DNA from: Spinacia oleracea
Lineage: Eukaryota; Streptophyta; Magnoliopsida; Caryophyllales; Amaranthaceae
Length of the DNA stretch: 64,000 bases
NCBI RefSeq assembly: GCF_020520425.1
Contig: NC_079491.1
Span: 1,984,001 to 2,048,000 of the forward strand
Direction: 5' to 3'
The position numbers were made by a program, and so were the translations under genes. The notes under the pieces were generated by a model that searched no databases, was not told the origin of the DNA, and saw only the letters and a list, made by a program, of their open reading frames with translations. Shown here piece after piece: positions 1-11,586 of the stretch. Each line of letters begins with the position of its first letter. The stretch's first letter is position 1.

Positions 1-100
1 CAATAGGGGGTATTCGGTGCATTTTTACAAAAGTCAGTGTTATTTGGTGTATTTTTGAAAAGAACCACAACTTATTTAGATTTAGAATCGTAATCTTCTC

Positions 101-163
101 CAACATGGTCAATTACACTGGCAACATGGTCAATTACACTGGCAACATGGTCAATTACACTGG
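101..163. repeat. 21-bp tandem repeat, 3 perfect copies
   Basis: The unit beginning CAACATGGTCAATTACACTG occurs at 101-121, 122-142 and 143-163 without mismatch. It sits in the helicase intron after the exon ending at 226. A related word (CCAGTGTAATTA) occurs in the preceding intron near 376-389. Confidence 0.9.
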
Positions 164-225
164 CATAATTAGTAATTAGTTTGGAGATACCTATCAAAAG
201 TATCAAACAAGAAGTGGACACATAC

Positions 226-3200
226 CATTCCAAGTTTTGTATATCCACCTTCATGGAGGTACTGGGGTATTTGAGTAGTCTTTCCAGAACCAGTCTCCCC
301 AACAATTATAAGGACCTAACAAGAGAAACAAGGAGACAAATTATAACCAACAACACCATAAAATATAGTAGTTATACCAGTGTAATTAGAGAAACCTGAT
401 GATCGCGAACAGCATCCAGTAGTTGCTCCCGGTATGGATAGACTGGCAAAGTTTTCCGGTCCTCCTAAGCACCGACAAAAAATAAAAATAAACAAAATAA
501 AATTCAGAAAGAGAAAAAGATCATGTATTTACTGATCCAACACCATCAGCAGTTACAGCATTAATGAAAATGCCAAATAACAACTCCGTAAGCTGAGTGT
601 CTTAAAAAGCATAAATAATATTACTGTTGATTAACAAGTTAAAGGATAGAAAAGAACTTCACCACTACCCTAGTCCCCAATCCCTAAACCCTATATGCGA
701 CATGATTAAATGAATTCCTTTTTCTACCTTCTCTCTCCTCTCTTGTTTCAGATCTAAAATGAAGTCCTCTACTCGATTTCAATGGAGTTTCTCCACATCT
801 TTCCTTTTTTCTTTTTGTAAAAAACATGGGGAATTCGGCTTAAAATATAATAGATGTGAATCAGACGAGATCTCACTGTTTTTCAAAACATCTTTACAAA
901 CCGGGATGTATCGTATCGCCGGCCTCCAAAACAAGATAACTTGGGCGAGACGAGTTAACTCGGACAAGTTACACCATTTCAACTGTATTATTGATTAAAG
1001 CCATAAGAGAAAAATGCTACAGTTATAAGTTTGGGTGGTTAAGTTTACAATTGATCATAGATAAGGGAGAAATTTGTCACTTTTGCTACAATTATAAGTT
1101 TGGTTGGAAGTCATATCAATTATCTTCTTCAGACTCGTACGTCTATATGTTTCTGATTTTATTATTTATAAGTTAAAATTTCAGGATGCCACTCAATTAC
1201 TCAATATAATATCTCAAGGAAATACAGTACACCATTAAAACCTCAATCACGGCCTGAGTAGTCTCTAAACTATACATCCTTTTTTTGTTGACAATGAATG
1301 ACAAACTACAAGCCTCAGCTGAAGTACAAGACCAAAATACAGACCTGAAGCTTCTCCAGAGCAGACTTTGCTTTGGAGGACTCCTCTGACTCAGTAGGCA
1401 TCTCATTTTCAAACTGCAAAAGGAAGAATAATTGTAAGCATAATTGACCACAAGCCACAAGAAGATAAGAACTTAATTATGACATAAATCCAGTCTACCT
1501 TGTCCCCATCCATTACAGAGGCCTTTATGAAATCAATTTGATCTTCAAAGACATATCTGAATAAAATTCAAAAATATACAGTGGTAAGTTGAACATAAAC
1601 ATCAGCAATAAAGACAGATGTAACCAACAAAAATATCTTACTCGTAGCCATCTGCATTCTGCCGCTTGTCTTTAGAACCGAATTTTAGGGTTGCTTTTCC
1701 TGAAAGAAAGGGCTTAGCTTAGAGAGGGAAAGGGCAATGACAATAGAGAGTACGGAAATGTGCATTAGCTTCTTTCGGTTATTAAATATACCAATCTGGT
1801 GCTCCTCCCAAGCTTCTTGTTCAGCAAATGGGTTCATTTTACCCCCAGATTCACCACCATCTCTGATGCACAAATAGAAACAGACAGAAAAAAAAAATGA
1901 GACGGGAAACTATACTATGATAACTTTGACTCTTCTCCATGTATGATAAATGTAATAATGTAAACTGTACAAACAAATGGCAGACCTATAACGATGTAAA
2001 GCTACCGAAAATCTTTTCTCTTGGTTCACTACACCATCCACATCATCATATGCATCCGGCATTCTATACTGCAATTCAGAACAAAAATACAGATGAAAAT
2101 CCCAAGTCAAAAATTCACATGAGAAACCAAGGACAGTTCAAATCAATTTTAAAACAATGTGTAGGAAGGAAAGTTATTTGAGCTTCCACTACTTCATTGG
2201 TGGATAATGTATGTGCACTTGTACACAGACTTGATAAATAGAGCATTTAAATTTTATATCCTCTGGCTTCACAAGGACAACTAGAAAGTAAGCTTTATAA
2301 CAATTAAAATCATCAGTAAATGGCTTACAAGAATTTGTGGACTATTAAGGACTAGCAAATGTTGTTTGTGGCAAGCTTGAATTAAAATCATTAATTGATA
2401 GCTTAAAGTTGTAATTCAAATCATTATTTCTTCCTAAAAAAGTTCATGAAGTTCGAGTAACAACTTTGGCTCATGATTTGGCTATATACATGTAGAGTCA
2501 ATCCTAGTTTAGAACTAGGAAACATGCTTGTGGCAAGCAAATGCTTAAATGTGATATGAAACTGAGCTTAAAGATATATTGTAAAAGATGTCCAAACAAA
2601 ATTTATAAAGAATATAATGTGAGCGCATACAGATAAGATATATCTATGCAAAGAGCAAAAAGAGAAAGTAAGCCCCACTCAAGATTTAAATATTCTGATT
2701 CCCATTTGCTCCAAATTTATCTATTTCGCCACGTAAAATTTATTGATTATCGAAACAACCGGTATCATAATTATACTCAAAAGTCTCATCAATGTATAAA
2801 ATATGACTACCCTATCTTTTTTAAGAAATCTATCTCAAAACTTGATAACATCTCAAAAACAAACTTGTAAAACAGGGGTCAAAAAACAGAGATCACAAAG
2901 CACCAGAGAAATAAATCACCTCGTTTATCTCACTAGCATCTTCTCCCCTCTTTTTGGAGACAAGCTCAAGTATTTCCTTCTTGTACCTGCAATAATACAG
3001 ATGTCATTCCCAGCTGAAATTTGCAGGCATACACTATTAGAAGTTTAACCAAGCAACACATCGATACAATTAAACAACACGAAACCAGAACACAATTCAA
3101 GGAACTTTACAGGCTCTAGATGCAGAAACCTATAAATACTAGATGTTGCATGTCTCCAAACAAATCCAAAAACAACAAAATCGTATCAATAACAAACACT

Positions 3201-6200
3201 ATGTGAATAAAATTCAACAACGGCATCAAGGTGGAAGAAACATTTAAGAGAAGTCTGATAAAATTCATACGAACCAACACCGCCTAGTAGCACACATGGA
3301 AACGTCCAAAAACATGGATAAAATATATCCAAATATACAGCACGCAGCTCAAAATTCAACACTAGTAATAGTAATCAGAGAGGAAAAAATAATATCAAGA
3401 CTACATGTAAACAATCACATGACAAACTGAAACATGAAAGAAAAAAAGGACAACACTAGCAAATTCTTGGATACAAACTGATGATGATGATGACTTAAAA
3501 AAAGGAATCAATAAGTGCATGTATAACGAATCACCTCATTTCACGTTGCTCTGCTTCAGTAAGCTTAACACCATCAAATAGGTATTGTTCATCTTCTATC
3601 TCATCTCTGCATTACGACAGACTTAATAAGGTCAGATAGAAAACGCAAAGAGTAACTGAACCAGAAAACTACCAGCCCTCATGCCTATTTAAGTTTTTAG
3701 GCAAAGAAAAAAAATTAAGGTGATACTACAAGCATACCTGAGCTCCACCAATTTCTTTTCCTCCCTTTTCTTCAAATATTCTTGTCGAGAAACTTTTCTG
3801 CAGCAGATGAGCAAAGCAAAGATAGAGCAACATTAGCACAGCGCAGCACAACATGGAACAAAGATTTTGAGCCATAAACATAATCATACCATATCATTAA
3901 GATATCTCAGGGTGACCAAAATTCAATTAGCAAATGCCAGGTTCACAAATCACGCGCGATAAAGAGTCACTGAGCAAAGCTAAGAGCCAAGGCAATATAG
4001 TGATGAAAGAGATGGCCTTACTAATGACAAAGTAGGGAAATAAAGAAGCATTATTTGAAGGAGTGTGATCATAAAAAAAAAGAAAAGTAATAGAAGAATA
4101 TTAAGTCAGGATGAAGGTGTCTCACAGAAAGGATGTCGATAACTCAGTAAAAGGATAATAGGCACAAAAAGGAAAAAGAAACGAATTTTGATTAGAAAGG
4201 AAGTATGCTAATTTGCAAATCTATACAAGAGAATTAAAAAGGCTGAGTACCTTTCAGTACTTATGCCACTATCATACCACTATACCAGCAAGCTAAAAAT
4301 GCAATTAGATGTGATCATCACCAACAAAAATACAAAAGCACCATCTTTTAGTAGTTGGAACCAGAAGAAAGCACTCCAAAAAGACAGTTAAACGGCTTAA
4401 ATTTTTATGTTCCCCTTCAATGGTGACCAAGGTGACATGGCTTGAAAAACCTCTCCGTAAAATGTTCGCTTCTGTTGTCAAGTAGACCCGACCACTCCCG
4501 ACCCATGGGAGGAACTGAAGGGAAATCCAAAAGATCTCTAACTTTTTACATTTCAAAAGTAAATGTAGATAACTCCACTCATCTCATTATTGTATCTATG
4601 TTTCGCATGACTTACATCCTTTGCTGCACGTACTCCATAAATTCTATCAATAAAAATTTAAAAGCACGTAGTCTTCCAACTTCTCAGTGTAACTACCTAC
4701 AATGCACCCAAGTAAATTCTACGCTTAGTTTAAAAAAGCGCGCCCAAGGCGCGCCTAGGCTCAAGGCTCACCTAGGTGCAGCCTTCGGCGCCTTCAGCTC
4801 TCCAGGCTCACGCGCCTTTGGTAAGGCGCAAGGCGGAGCGCCTTGTGGGCCTTCAATCTTCACGCGCAACAGGCTGACGTGGATCTTTTATTTACTTTTT
4901 CTTTTTCTTTTTAAAAGATATAAACACACCCCATGTGGCCTATCAACGGTCATCTCTTTACAACCTATGGGTAGTGGCGGTAGCATAATATGAGTTAATT
5001 TTCATATTTCAGCTTGTAATTACCATGGAAGGTTCTAATTCTGGGCTTCTAGCACTCCATCGACGGGATCACGCGATGCTTATGAACCGGCAAGAAAATA
5101 TGGCACTCCAATAGTATTATGTTATTTTGAGTATAAATTGTGTTAATTTTTGTTTTGTGCCCAATTTTAAGGTTTATTAGGAAATTATGTGCGCCTCGTA
5201 TCGTAAAGGCGCGCGCCTGAGCCTTGCGCCTTACGCCTAGGCTCCATGACCCTTGTGCGCCTTAGTGCTCCTTGCTCCTTTTTAAACTAAGATTCTACAA
5301 ATAAAAATATAAAAGCATGTATCTTCCAACTTCTCAGAGTAACTACCTACAATGCACCCAAGTAAATGGGAACATAATAATCAACAACAAGAGAGAGAGA
5401 GAGAGAGAGAGAGAGGGGAAGGGTGGACTAGGTGCAGCACTTCACATGGTTTAAAATAAGTGATTCCACTTTTTTTCCCTAGTGTCTTCAATGCATAGAA
5501 TGAGAGAACACGTGTTTCTAAGCACATAATGCTGTTTCAAATCAATCTCTCTGCCTTTCTCACAAAATGGTCTCAAACACCAAAGCATCATTTGCAGGGA
5601 ATTTCTGAAATTACATTATCCATAATAGTTTCCCCCCCCCCCCCAATTCACCCACCCTCTCCAACAGACAAGGAGAATTTGTGAGAACTGTGAGGAAAAA
5701 ATAAGTTACAACAGGAAGAGTACAGCATTCCTTACAGAGCTAATGAAGCAAAAGGGCATTTTAATCATGCTGAACATAATTTCAGAAGGGAATAAAGAGT
5801 CAAAACCCCAAGTAAGAGCGCCAAAGGGAAACAAGGCAAACCGATCTATCCCACCTGGGAGCTGGAACAACAGCCAGAAATTTTGTTCCACAAAGTATCA
5901 TAATTCCTGTCTGACACAAACTCCAAATTAATCGAAGATCTATACTCACCTAATTTTCTCCAAAACTAACCCAAAAAAAAAAATCTATGCACAAAACTTA
6001 AGTCCAAAACAGTCCATGAGACTCCTACATTCTCAAACACACTGTTCAGAAAGAGAATATGCTACATCATGAAAAGATGATCCCTTTCTCTTGAGATACA
6101 AAACAAAAATATCAGATTCAATACACTAGTTTAATATCAAATCCAGCATCACGTCATTGATATTAAATGCACGAAGTTGCCATTCAAGCCAGATTTCTTA

Positions 6201-9200
6201 ATCTTTTACGAAAATCTTTTATTCCCAAGATAAGCTAGAAGCAAGAAATGACAGCAGCTGCTGGAAAATGACCTTAACTTAACAAAAAGAGCTGTTTTCT
6301 TTATACTCAACACCAAGATAGAAACCCTTATAATCACCATAAAGATAGAGAAATTAGCATTCTGAATACAACAATAAAGTTCAATTTCAGTCAATTTTTT
6401 TGTACCCGAGCACCAGCCATCTGTACCATATTGGTCTTCATCTTACATTACTTCACATAGAAGCAAAATATAACAAAAGACTAACAAGACGACAGAATCT
6501 AATGGGAAAGCTTCATGCCGAGCAAGACTAAAAGTTCATTACAGAGTATTAGCAAAGCAGCGGCAGTGCAGCGCTGCTCAAGCAATTCAGTAATTACTAA
6601 ATAAATAAGCTCGGGAGCTTTGCACACTTGAACAAGTAGTATACATGGAGTCAGATATTTCAGAGATTTTTGGGAAGAATGTGTTCTATAGACTATTTGA
6701 ATCAGAAACCTCAATGTGTGTGCATGCATTTAACTAATTATGAGCTTGCTGGTTGGTTAAGAGATTGGACTGACAACACATTGTTGATTGTTGGCTAGTC
6801 GCTTAAAAGATCATTCAGCGGAATATTGAAAGTATCAAGTGTGAGAAAGGAAAATCTAGATATGTACTCAATCAAGTCACTCAACATCGAGTTTATAACC
6901 ATATGCAGCTTCTACAAAAAGTGAAAACTCGGTCAAAGGTGGGAGACCAGAAACACTTGGTCAACTCAATTTTGTATGATAAATAATTGTCAAACAGAAA
7001 TCATGCATTTATACAGACAGAAGCCAAAATTGATGATCCACTAATGCAACTACACAAAGACTAACAGAGTGACAGCCTGATGGGTCAACTTCAGAGATGC
7101 CTTTTGTATATCAACTACACAAAGAAAATCAGAACGATGCATATCGCCTTTCTAATCATTAAATAACGACTCTGTTGATACTTCATCATGAATGATATTT
7201 TCCAGCTGGATCATGCATAATAATCCTCATTCACATCAAAAGGAACAAAGTAATCTCTGGCCTTTCACTGAACAGATTTCCTTATATGATGACAGTGTCT
7301 CTAACATTAAGTAAGATTTGACATAACTAGGTTCCTACTCTAATAGTCATAAACTCGTAGTAATGATGGACACAAGAAATATAATGGCCCTTCACCTACA
7401 GCTCCACCAACACAATAACTATTTCTATATGTGGCTTTCTAGAGAAAACATCCAATATCTCAGCCGGCGAACCAGGACATCCAAAAAGGGTTTTTTTTGT
7501 TATCATTCTGTAATTAGAGCATGCAAGAGAAAGAGGAAGGAGAACACAATCCCCGACCAGAGAAGCATCGGGAAAATGGTGTGGTATGGTACAACAGTTT
7601 TTCAATTTTAGGGAATATTAAAAGGAAAGTTTTTCTTGCTAATATGTCTTTTGATAATTAACAAATAGCATGTTCTCGACTTGTCCAGATAAGTTCAAAA
7701 GCTGATGTAAGATGCAACAGCGGCAAATGTTTGATTATAGATTAAGAAAGTAACTAACCTAAGTGCATCAATATCATCTTGCTCCAAAGCATTAGATCTA
7801 CGAATCGCCTCCTCTGCAAAATAATCAAAAAGTTTTCTCAAGCAAACAAAATGATGGAATGAAATTGAAGTCCAGACTTCAGAATATTTTCTTTTATTAG
7901 ACAATTGCAGCTCTGCTTAACATACCTTGCTCCTTCTTCGTCAATTTTACCTCTGTTAGCTGTAAATAAAACCGGTATCATTAGCACAGCACAAAACATG
8001 GAAAGAACAAGAATTGAACAAGTACATAACAATTCTGGCATAAAAAGGTTACCTTCCTTGTTCGAGCAGCATCTCGCTCTTTGAGATGTATCTCCAACTC
8101 CTCCCTCTCTCTTTGATCACGGACTCTTTCTTCCTCTGACTGTATAATTAAATGGACAAATTAACAAAAGATCACAGCAGCAACCTCATTTAGCAATTAC
8201 ACAAATTATGTATACCATGTCATGAATTTATTAACTAGTTTCTGAAATGAAGCAACATTTAATTGCATGAGTTACTACAACACCATGATGAAAAGATTTT
8301 AACTATTCTATGGCACAGCTAATAGATATAGCACCCTTATCTACTTGGACTATTGGTGTATATTTCACATATTTAGTAGTGATAAACATGTTTGGTTCTT
8401 CCTGTAATCCAGTCTCATAGATTTACAAAAATGTGATTTCATTCATTTACTATGCTGAGGAATGTTAGAGGGGTGGCTTTCCCATGCTTAACTCCTCCGT
8501 AGTTATGTTATAGTTGCTTTTGTTATTTGCTTTTGCCTTTATTTGATGCTTTGCTTCGTCTTTTGAACAAATAAATAAAAACCATTCCGAGGAATAAACT
8601 CACGCTTTCTAATTGAGGAGAAGAGTATATATTACGATGGGCTAATTCAGTAAACATCAGTAAAACAAACAGATATAATAAGCCAGTCACATGTTCACAG
8701 AGAGATACTAGGTACACTATTTAATCCTGACATAAGTTCCGCATAGTTTTCTCATTACTTTAAATTTTAAAATGTTAGCTGAACTTAAGTCACCTGAAGC
8801 TAGAATAACTAGAAAAGCAAGTGAGCTAGGTCATTACTAACAATCAGATCCCATGGACCAATCACATTTTCCTCCAATTAGTACTAAACAAATCCAAATT
8901 AATGATTAATAATTTGTGACATATCAACATCTGCATACCTCGGAATCATCATCGGCATCGGAATATTTCCTCTTGACCTGTCTGTGTTTCTCTCTCTTTA
9001 TCGTCACCTGCATTATAATATGAAGTCAAGAAAAAAAGGTGACAAGTCAATACATAAATAAATCCTCTTGAAGCATACCATAAGAAAAGAAAACTGAATC
9101 AATCAGTAAAAGTTTAACATTATGCCTCATCATCATCATCCTCCTCCTCGAGTTTGTCACTTTTCTTCCTGAACCGTTTTTTCCGAGCATCTGGCTTCTT

Positions 9201-10144
9201 TGAGTCATAATTAATGGTGGCAGAAGATTTGTTCTCAGCAACAGGCAAATCATCATCATCATCCTCATCTAAAAGCTGGTAAGTCCTCTGTTTCCTCACC
9301 AACATAGCCGCCTCCTTTTCTTGCTTCTGATAAATCTGACAAAAGAGAATACATTCTTGTTAAGCTTCCAATTATCCTAAGTATCTCCTCTACCCTTTCC
9401 CCAACATAATTGATTATACATCAAATTCAATTCTTCCAACTATAAACCTAAATGTTCACACCTTTTTATTTCCCCAACATAATTGATTATACATCAAATT
9501 CAATTCTTCCAACTAATAAACCTAGATGTCTTCACATCTTTTGATTTCCCCAACATAATTAATTATAGTTATACATCAAATTCAACTCTTCCAACAATAA
9601 AACCCAAATGTCTTCACACCTTTTGATTAATGGCATAATGGGTGTCCCACAAGTCTGAAACTACCAACAGTATTACCTAATTTGGGTCTTTAATTTTCTG
9701 CCTACCAAGATCACAGTTCGCGGGAAGGGGGATTAGTAACTTAAACAATACTCACTCGTACTAATTACATTAACCAATTACACATATAATTTTAACATCA
9801 AATTGAGCATCATACTCACATTAACTCCCACATCTTTACGAGGAACCCGTGCATATATCTCTTGCGCAAAATCACGAGTTTCAGTCGATGATGATAGCCC
9901 GTATTCCACTAGCTTCCCCACAACATCCCCAGGCGAAGAAGCCTGCTTAGCTGCCCATCAAAAGAAATTGTAAAGTTGACAAAACACAAACCCTATTTTC
10001 CTCAAAGAAAAAAAGAAACTGAAGCAAACAAATTGAATACTTACACAAACCAATTATGTATTGCACTAGGGTGGGTTGAGAATAACCGAGAAGGGTCATC
10101 AATTTGTCGGAAACCCATGATTTCAAATTAGCTTCACTACCCAT
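226..10144 (-). CDS. DEAH1: DEAH-box spliceosomal RNA helicase, PRP2/DEAH1 type (5' 17 coding exons, 3' end outside window)
   Basis: ATP-dependent RNA helicase that remodels the spliceosome in the nucleus. Coding exons (minus strand, in order): 10144-10045, 9950-9820, 9335-9126, 9007-8939, 8139-8053, 7959-7926, 7813-7759, 3797-3738, 3606-3535, 2986-2920, 2068-1986, 1862-1792, 1699-1642, 1556-1499, 1413-1345, 464-396, 315-226. They join in frame to 461 codons. The N-terminus starts [15 protein letters not shown] and is followed by Asp- and Lys-rich charged stretches and the motifs [22 protein letters not shown] and [20 protein letters not shown], as in the plant DEAH1/ESP3 N-terminal extension. 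Walker A GETGSGKT is at residues 437-444, then [14 protein letters not shown]. The start is the first ATG after a 5' UTR intron. The DEAH box and C-terminal helicase domains must lie left of base 1. Intron 3 uses a GC donor; intron 7 is nearly 4 kb. The family is clear; the assignment among plant DEAH1/MEE29 paralogues is less sure. Confidence 0.93.
4641..5366. repeat. ~75-bp direct repeats flanking the foldback element
   Basis: Bases about 4641-4717 and 5291-5366 are near-identical: both run from TTCTA(T/C) through CTTCCAACTTCTCAG, AACTACCTACAATGCACCCA and AGTAAAT. The foldback element lies at their junction, so the ancestral state was probably a short tandem duplication later split by the insertion. 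Confidence 0.8.
4724..5291. mobile_element. GC-rich foldback MITE (hAT-like) in helicase intron 7
   Basis: Inverted ends CTTAGTTTAAAAA (4724 onward) and TTTTTAAACTAAG (to 5291) enclose arrays of GCGCC/CCTAGGC words that are inverted relative to each other (about 4736-4870 and 5190-5280). ATTCTAC is found just outside both ends (4716-4722 and 5292-5298), consistent with a 7-8-bp target duplication. The 183-codon open frame crossing its left end looks like chance coding in GC-rich repeat. Confidence 0.7.
5391..5415. repeat. (GA)n microsatellite
   Basis: Uninterrupted GA dinucleotide run of 25 bases inside helicase intron 7. Confidence 0.95.
9008..9125 (-). other. GC–AG intron 3 of the DEAH helicase gene
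   Basis: On the minus strand the exon ends ...GATGATGATGAG, followed at once by GCATAATG and not by GT. The frame hits a stop (GAG GCA TAA) if read through. The next exon begins after TAATGCAG at 9007 (GTGACGATAAAG). Only a GC donor keeps the conserved downstream segments ([10 protein letters not shown], then SEEERVRDQ) in frame. Confidence 0.75.
9399..9630. repeat. ~75-bp tandem repeat, 3 copies, in helicase intron 2
   Basis: Copies begin at 9399, 9472 and 9548 with CCCCAACATAATTGATTATA. Each continues through ACATCAAATTCAA, TTCTTCCAAC and a CACACCTTTT-like tail. Divergence is low apart from small insertions in the third copy. No coding potential. Confidence 0.9.
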
Positions 10145-10147
10145 TAC

Positions 10148-10387
10148 CTATCAGCCAAAACACAGATAATTTTAACCCAAATTTATCAGCCAAAACACAA
10201 ATAATTTTAACGCAAATTTATGAATAACTATTTTCAAATAATTGAATATTTTGAACATTGTTGATTACTCCCTTTCCTCATAACAAAATCAACCAAAAGC
10301 TGATCAAAACCTAACTTTCAAACACCCATTAATCAATTAAGTCTTGGTACAAGTGGAAGCTAATTTATAACTCATATAGCTTGATAC
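10148..10387 (-). other. 5' UTR intron of the DEAH helicase gene
   Basis: On the minus strand a donor (AAG then GTATCA) follows base 10388 and an acceptor (GGCTGATAG) ends at 10148, leaving only three bases (GTA) before the ATG at 10144. The leader exon would run upstream from 10388 to about 10540, where the sequence is GC-richer than its surroundings. No clear TATA box was identified. Inferred from splice signals only. Confidence 0.6.
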
Positions 10388-10616
10388 CTTGAATCGATTT
10401 GGTGATGGCGTCGGAGCGGTGAGGTGATGACTTGGTGTGGTGTGACTGGTGGTGAAGTGGAGGCGGAACAGTGTTGGTGGGGCGAGCCGTGCGGCAGTGA
10501 GGAGAGAGTTAGGCGGTTCCCGGTTTCTTTTAGAGCAATAAAAGTTAAGAGGTAATAAGGTAAGATTAATAGAATTACTCCGTAAAATTTAAAAAGTTTG
10601 GATTAATTTTGGTAAC

Positions 10617-10944
10617 AAAAGGTCTTGCGCGCACAAGGTGTACAATAAATTTATTGTACACCAAGATAATTTTTATGCAGTTTTTTGTAACTTTAACCTA
10701 TTTTTCTATAACTTTTATATTATAAAATTAAAAAGTTGTTAGATAAACATTTTAAAGGGTTAAATGATTAATGTATACATTATTAGTGCTTTTGAAGAAA
10801 TAATTTTTATTCAAATGAAAAAAAATTATCATTAAAAAATAGATAACTTTTACATATATAAATGTAACTTTTAAGCATTTTGAGTCAACTTTTACTTCGG
10901 TGTACAATATTTATTGTACACCCATTATAAATAAGAATTTGTGT
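10617..10944. mobile_element. ~330-bp MITE, family with GTGTACAATAAAT hairpins (copy 1)
   Basis: The element runs from AAAAGGTCTTGCGCG to ATAAGAATTTGTG. Near each end lies a TGTACAATAAATTTATTGTA-type palindrome. The same element occurs in inverted orientation at about 30586-30936, which defines the shared boundaries. No open frame of note. Confidence 0.75.
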
Positions 10945-11284
10945 TTTGGTAAATTCCTTAAGGTTGAATTATTACAAGTAATTTTTTTTTAATTATATCC
11001 ATATCCAAATCCATTTAAAATTCGAACTCCAAAATTGCATCTATATCCAAATTGATATCGTAGTTAATGACTCTCTAATCTCATTGGTTAACTTTACTTA
11101 CATAGAACTTGTATTTTTTTAATTGTAAAATAAATTAGAAATCATATTTCTCATTTGCCAAAATCTAATGAGTTTCTAATAAATTAATATATTTATAGGC
11201 GTGTTAGTTAAATATATTAGATTAAATTGGGGACTTCCTTGAAAAAAAAAGTTATGTACGAAAAATAATACACTTTGAAATAAC

Positions 11285-11478
11285 TTCGGGTCAGATTCGG
11301 ACTCGGATTCGGGTCGGCCACGGATTCGAGTCGGAATTTCTGTAGACTCCGTATCCGATCCATATCCACTCGGATTCAGATGTTTTTAATCGGAATCGGA
11401 TTCGGATTTTTTTCCTCAGATACGATCGGATTTTTTTCCTTCGGATCAGGTCGGACTCGGATGTGATTGTCATCCCTA
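11285..11478. mobile_element. Truncated CGGATTCGG-word element
   Basis: The segment is built of TCGGATTCGGA/TCGGGTC words and ends GATTGTCATCCCTA. That is the reverse complement of the TAGGGATGACAAT terminus seen in the intact element at 50587-51269. No matching left end was found, so it appears 5'-truncated. Confidence 0.55.
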
Positions 11479-11586
11479 GGTGAGAGTGTGAGACTGTGAG
11501 AAAGGTCAAAGGAGAGTTGTGCGATGGGATGTGAAGTGAGATTCAAAATACTACAAACTGAGACAGCAGTAGCTTCCAGTAGCACA

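Larger units (their letters stand above)
3798..7758 (-). other. Long intron 7 of the DEAH helicase gene
   Basis: A 3.96-kb intron between the exons ending at 7759 and starting at 3797, by far the largest in the gene. It holds a GC-rich foldback element (4724-5291) inside a pair of direct repeats, a GA microsatellite and a short C-run near 5633. I see no other gene in it; the small open frames here carry no recognisable motif. Confidence 0.85.

Noticed and set aside
101-163. Possible CRISPR-like or satellite array
   Set aside because: Only three contiguous 21-bp units without spacers, inside an intron of a plant gene: a small tandem repeat.
4442-4993. 183-codon plus-strand open frame
   Set aside because: It crosses plain intron sequence into the GC-rich foldback arm. 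The protein is word-repeat translation with no domain, and the region is an intron of the helicase gene on the other strand.
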